DNA of 6,272 nt from Flavobacteriales bacterium (GTDB lineage Bacteria > Bacteroidota > Bacteroidia > UBA10329). The stretch covers positions 1 through 6,272 of the forward strand of contig DMRV01000192.1 of NCBI GenBank assembly GCA_003456455.1, given 5' to 3'. A program made the position numbers and the translations under genes. The notes beneath the pieces were generated by a model. The model did not search any database and was not told the DNA's origin. It saw only the letters and a program-made list of their open reading frames with translations. Every line of letters begins with the position of its first letter. The first letter of the stretch is position 1. Positions 5,764 to 6,272 of the stretch are shown in pieces.

Positions 5764-6272
5764 ATGTCATTTAAAGAACTAGGGCTATCCCAAGCCCTGC
5801 TCAACGCAATTGAGCGAAAGGGATACGAAAAACCATCACCTATTCAAGAAAAATGCATTCCAGTAGCACTGGAAGGCAAAGATGTGTTGGCATCAGCACA
5901 AACAGGAACAGGTAAAACTGCAGGTTTTGCTTTGCCAATGCTGCAACGCTTATCGCAGAACCCAGTAAAACATAACCGTCCCGTGAGGGCACTTATACTG
6001 ACGCCAACCCGCGAGTTAGCAGCACAGGTGCTGGCAGACGTGAACGATTTTGGCAAGGCGGTTGATATGCGCGCTGTCGTAATTTTTGGAGGCGTAAGTC
6101 AAGTGCCACAGGTAAAAGCACTCCGTGCAGGAGTAGACGTGCTTGTTGCTACACCAGGGCGATTACTCGACCTTATTGATCAACGCCATGTTTCACTGAA
6201 AAATGTGGAGGTTTTGGTGTTGGATGAAGCAGATAGAATGCTCGATATGGGTTTTCTCCGCGACATCAAGCG
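5764..6272 (+). CDS. rhlE: DEAD-box ATP-dependent RNA helicase, RhlE type (N-terminal part, runs off the right edge)
   Basis: The first 169 complete codons are present and cover most of the first RecA-like domain. Motifs are in the standard order: the upstream aromatic F3, Q-motif GYEKPSPIQ (20-28), Walker A/motif I AQTGTGKT (45-52), motif Ia PTRELA (81-86), GG (109-110), motif Ib TPGR (130-133) and motif II DEAD (154-157). All look intact. The opening MSFKELGLS and the very short lead before the Q-motif fit the RhlE subfamily, which unwinds RNA in ribosome assembly and RNA decay, often with increased expression in the cold. Motifs III-VI and the C-terminal tail lie outside the window, so the subfamily is less certain than the family. 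The ATG at 5764 has no Shine-Dalgarno sequence, only an A/T-rich leader (ATCAATCAAATTAT). A 17-codon reading frame at 5721-5774 overlaps this start. Confidence 0.93.
   Translation, partial: MSFKELGLSQALLNAIERKGYEKPSPIQEKCIPVALEGKDVLASAQTGTGKTAGFALPMLQRLSQNPVKHNRPVRALILTPTRELAAQVLADVNDFGKAVDMRAVVIFGGVSQVPQVKALRAGVDVLVATPGRLLDLIDQRHVSLKNVEVLVLDEADRMLDMGFLRDIK

Overview
This window looks like chromosomal DNA from a member of the Bacteroidota, most likely a flavobacterium-like marine or freshwater lineage. Three things support this: a secreted beta-propeller protein with a C-terminal type IX secretion (T9SS) sorting domain, promoter-like motifs of the Bacteroidota type (TAnnTTTG) in place of E. 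coli sigma70 boxes, and A-rich leaders with little Shine-Dalgarno character. The closest relative cannot be named from this sequence alone.

Layout, left to right. A class III PLP-dependent aminotransferase runs off the left edge on the minus strand, and only its first 38 codons are present. Next on the minus strand is a small secreted YceI-family protein, followed by a clear intrinsic terminator that overlaps the candidate promoter of the aminotransferase. Then comes a long minus-strand gene for a secreted multi-blade propeller protein: signal peptide, N-terminal module, ten Asp-boxes and a T9SS C-terminal domain. About 185 bp of non-coding DNA follows, carrying four related ~26-nt units in alternating orientation, which resembles a dispersed palindromic repeat. 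Upstream of it on the minus strand is a tight two-gene unit: a flavin reductase-like FMN-binding protein and then, 16 nt later, a THUMP-domain rRNA/tRNA guanine methyltransferase of the RlmL type. A 185-bp divergent intergenic region separates this pair from a plus-strand DEAD-box RNA helicase (RhlE type) that runs off the right edge.

The genes do not form one pathway. The methyltransferase and the helicase both act on RNA and could both serve ribosome maturation, but they are divergently transcribed and share only the intergenic region. The YceI protein and the propeller are cell-envelope or exported proteins. I found no CRISPR array, tRNA, rRNA, insertion sequence, phage gene or toxin-antitoxin pair. 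No previously undescribed multi-gene system is evident. The parts most worth a second look are the palindromic repeat cluster, the propeller's architecture, and the terminator/promoter overlap at the left end.
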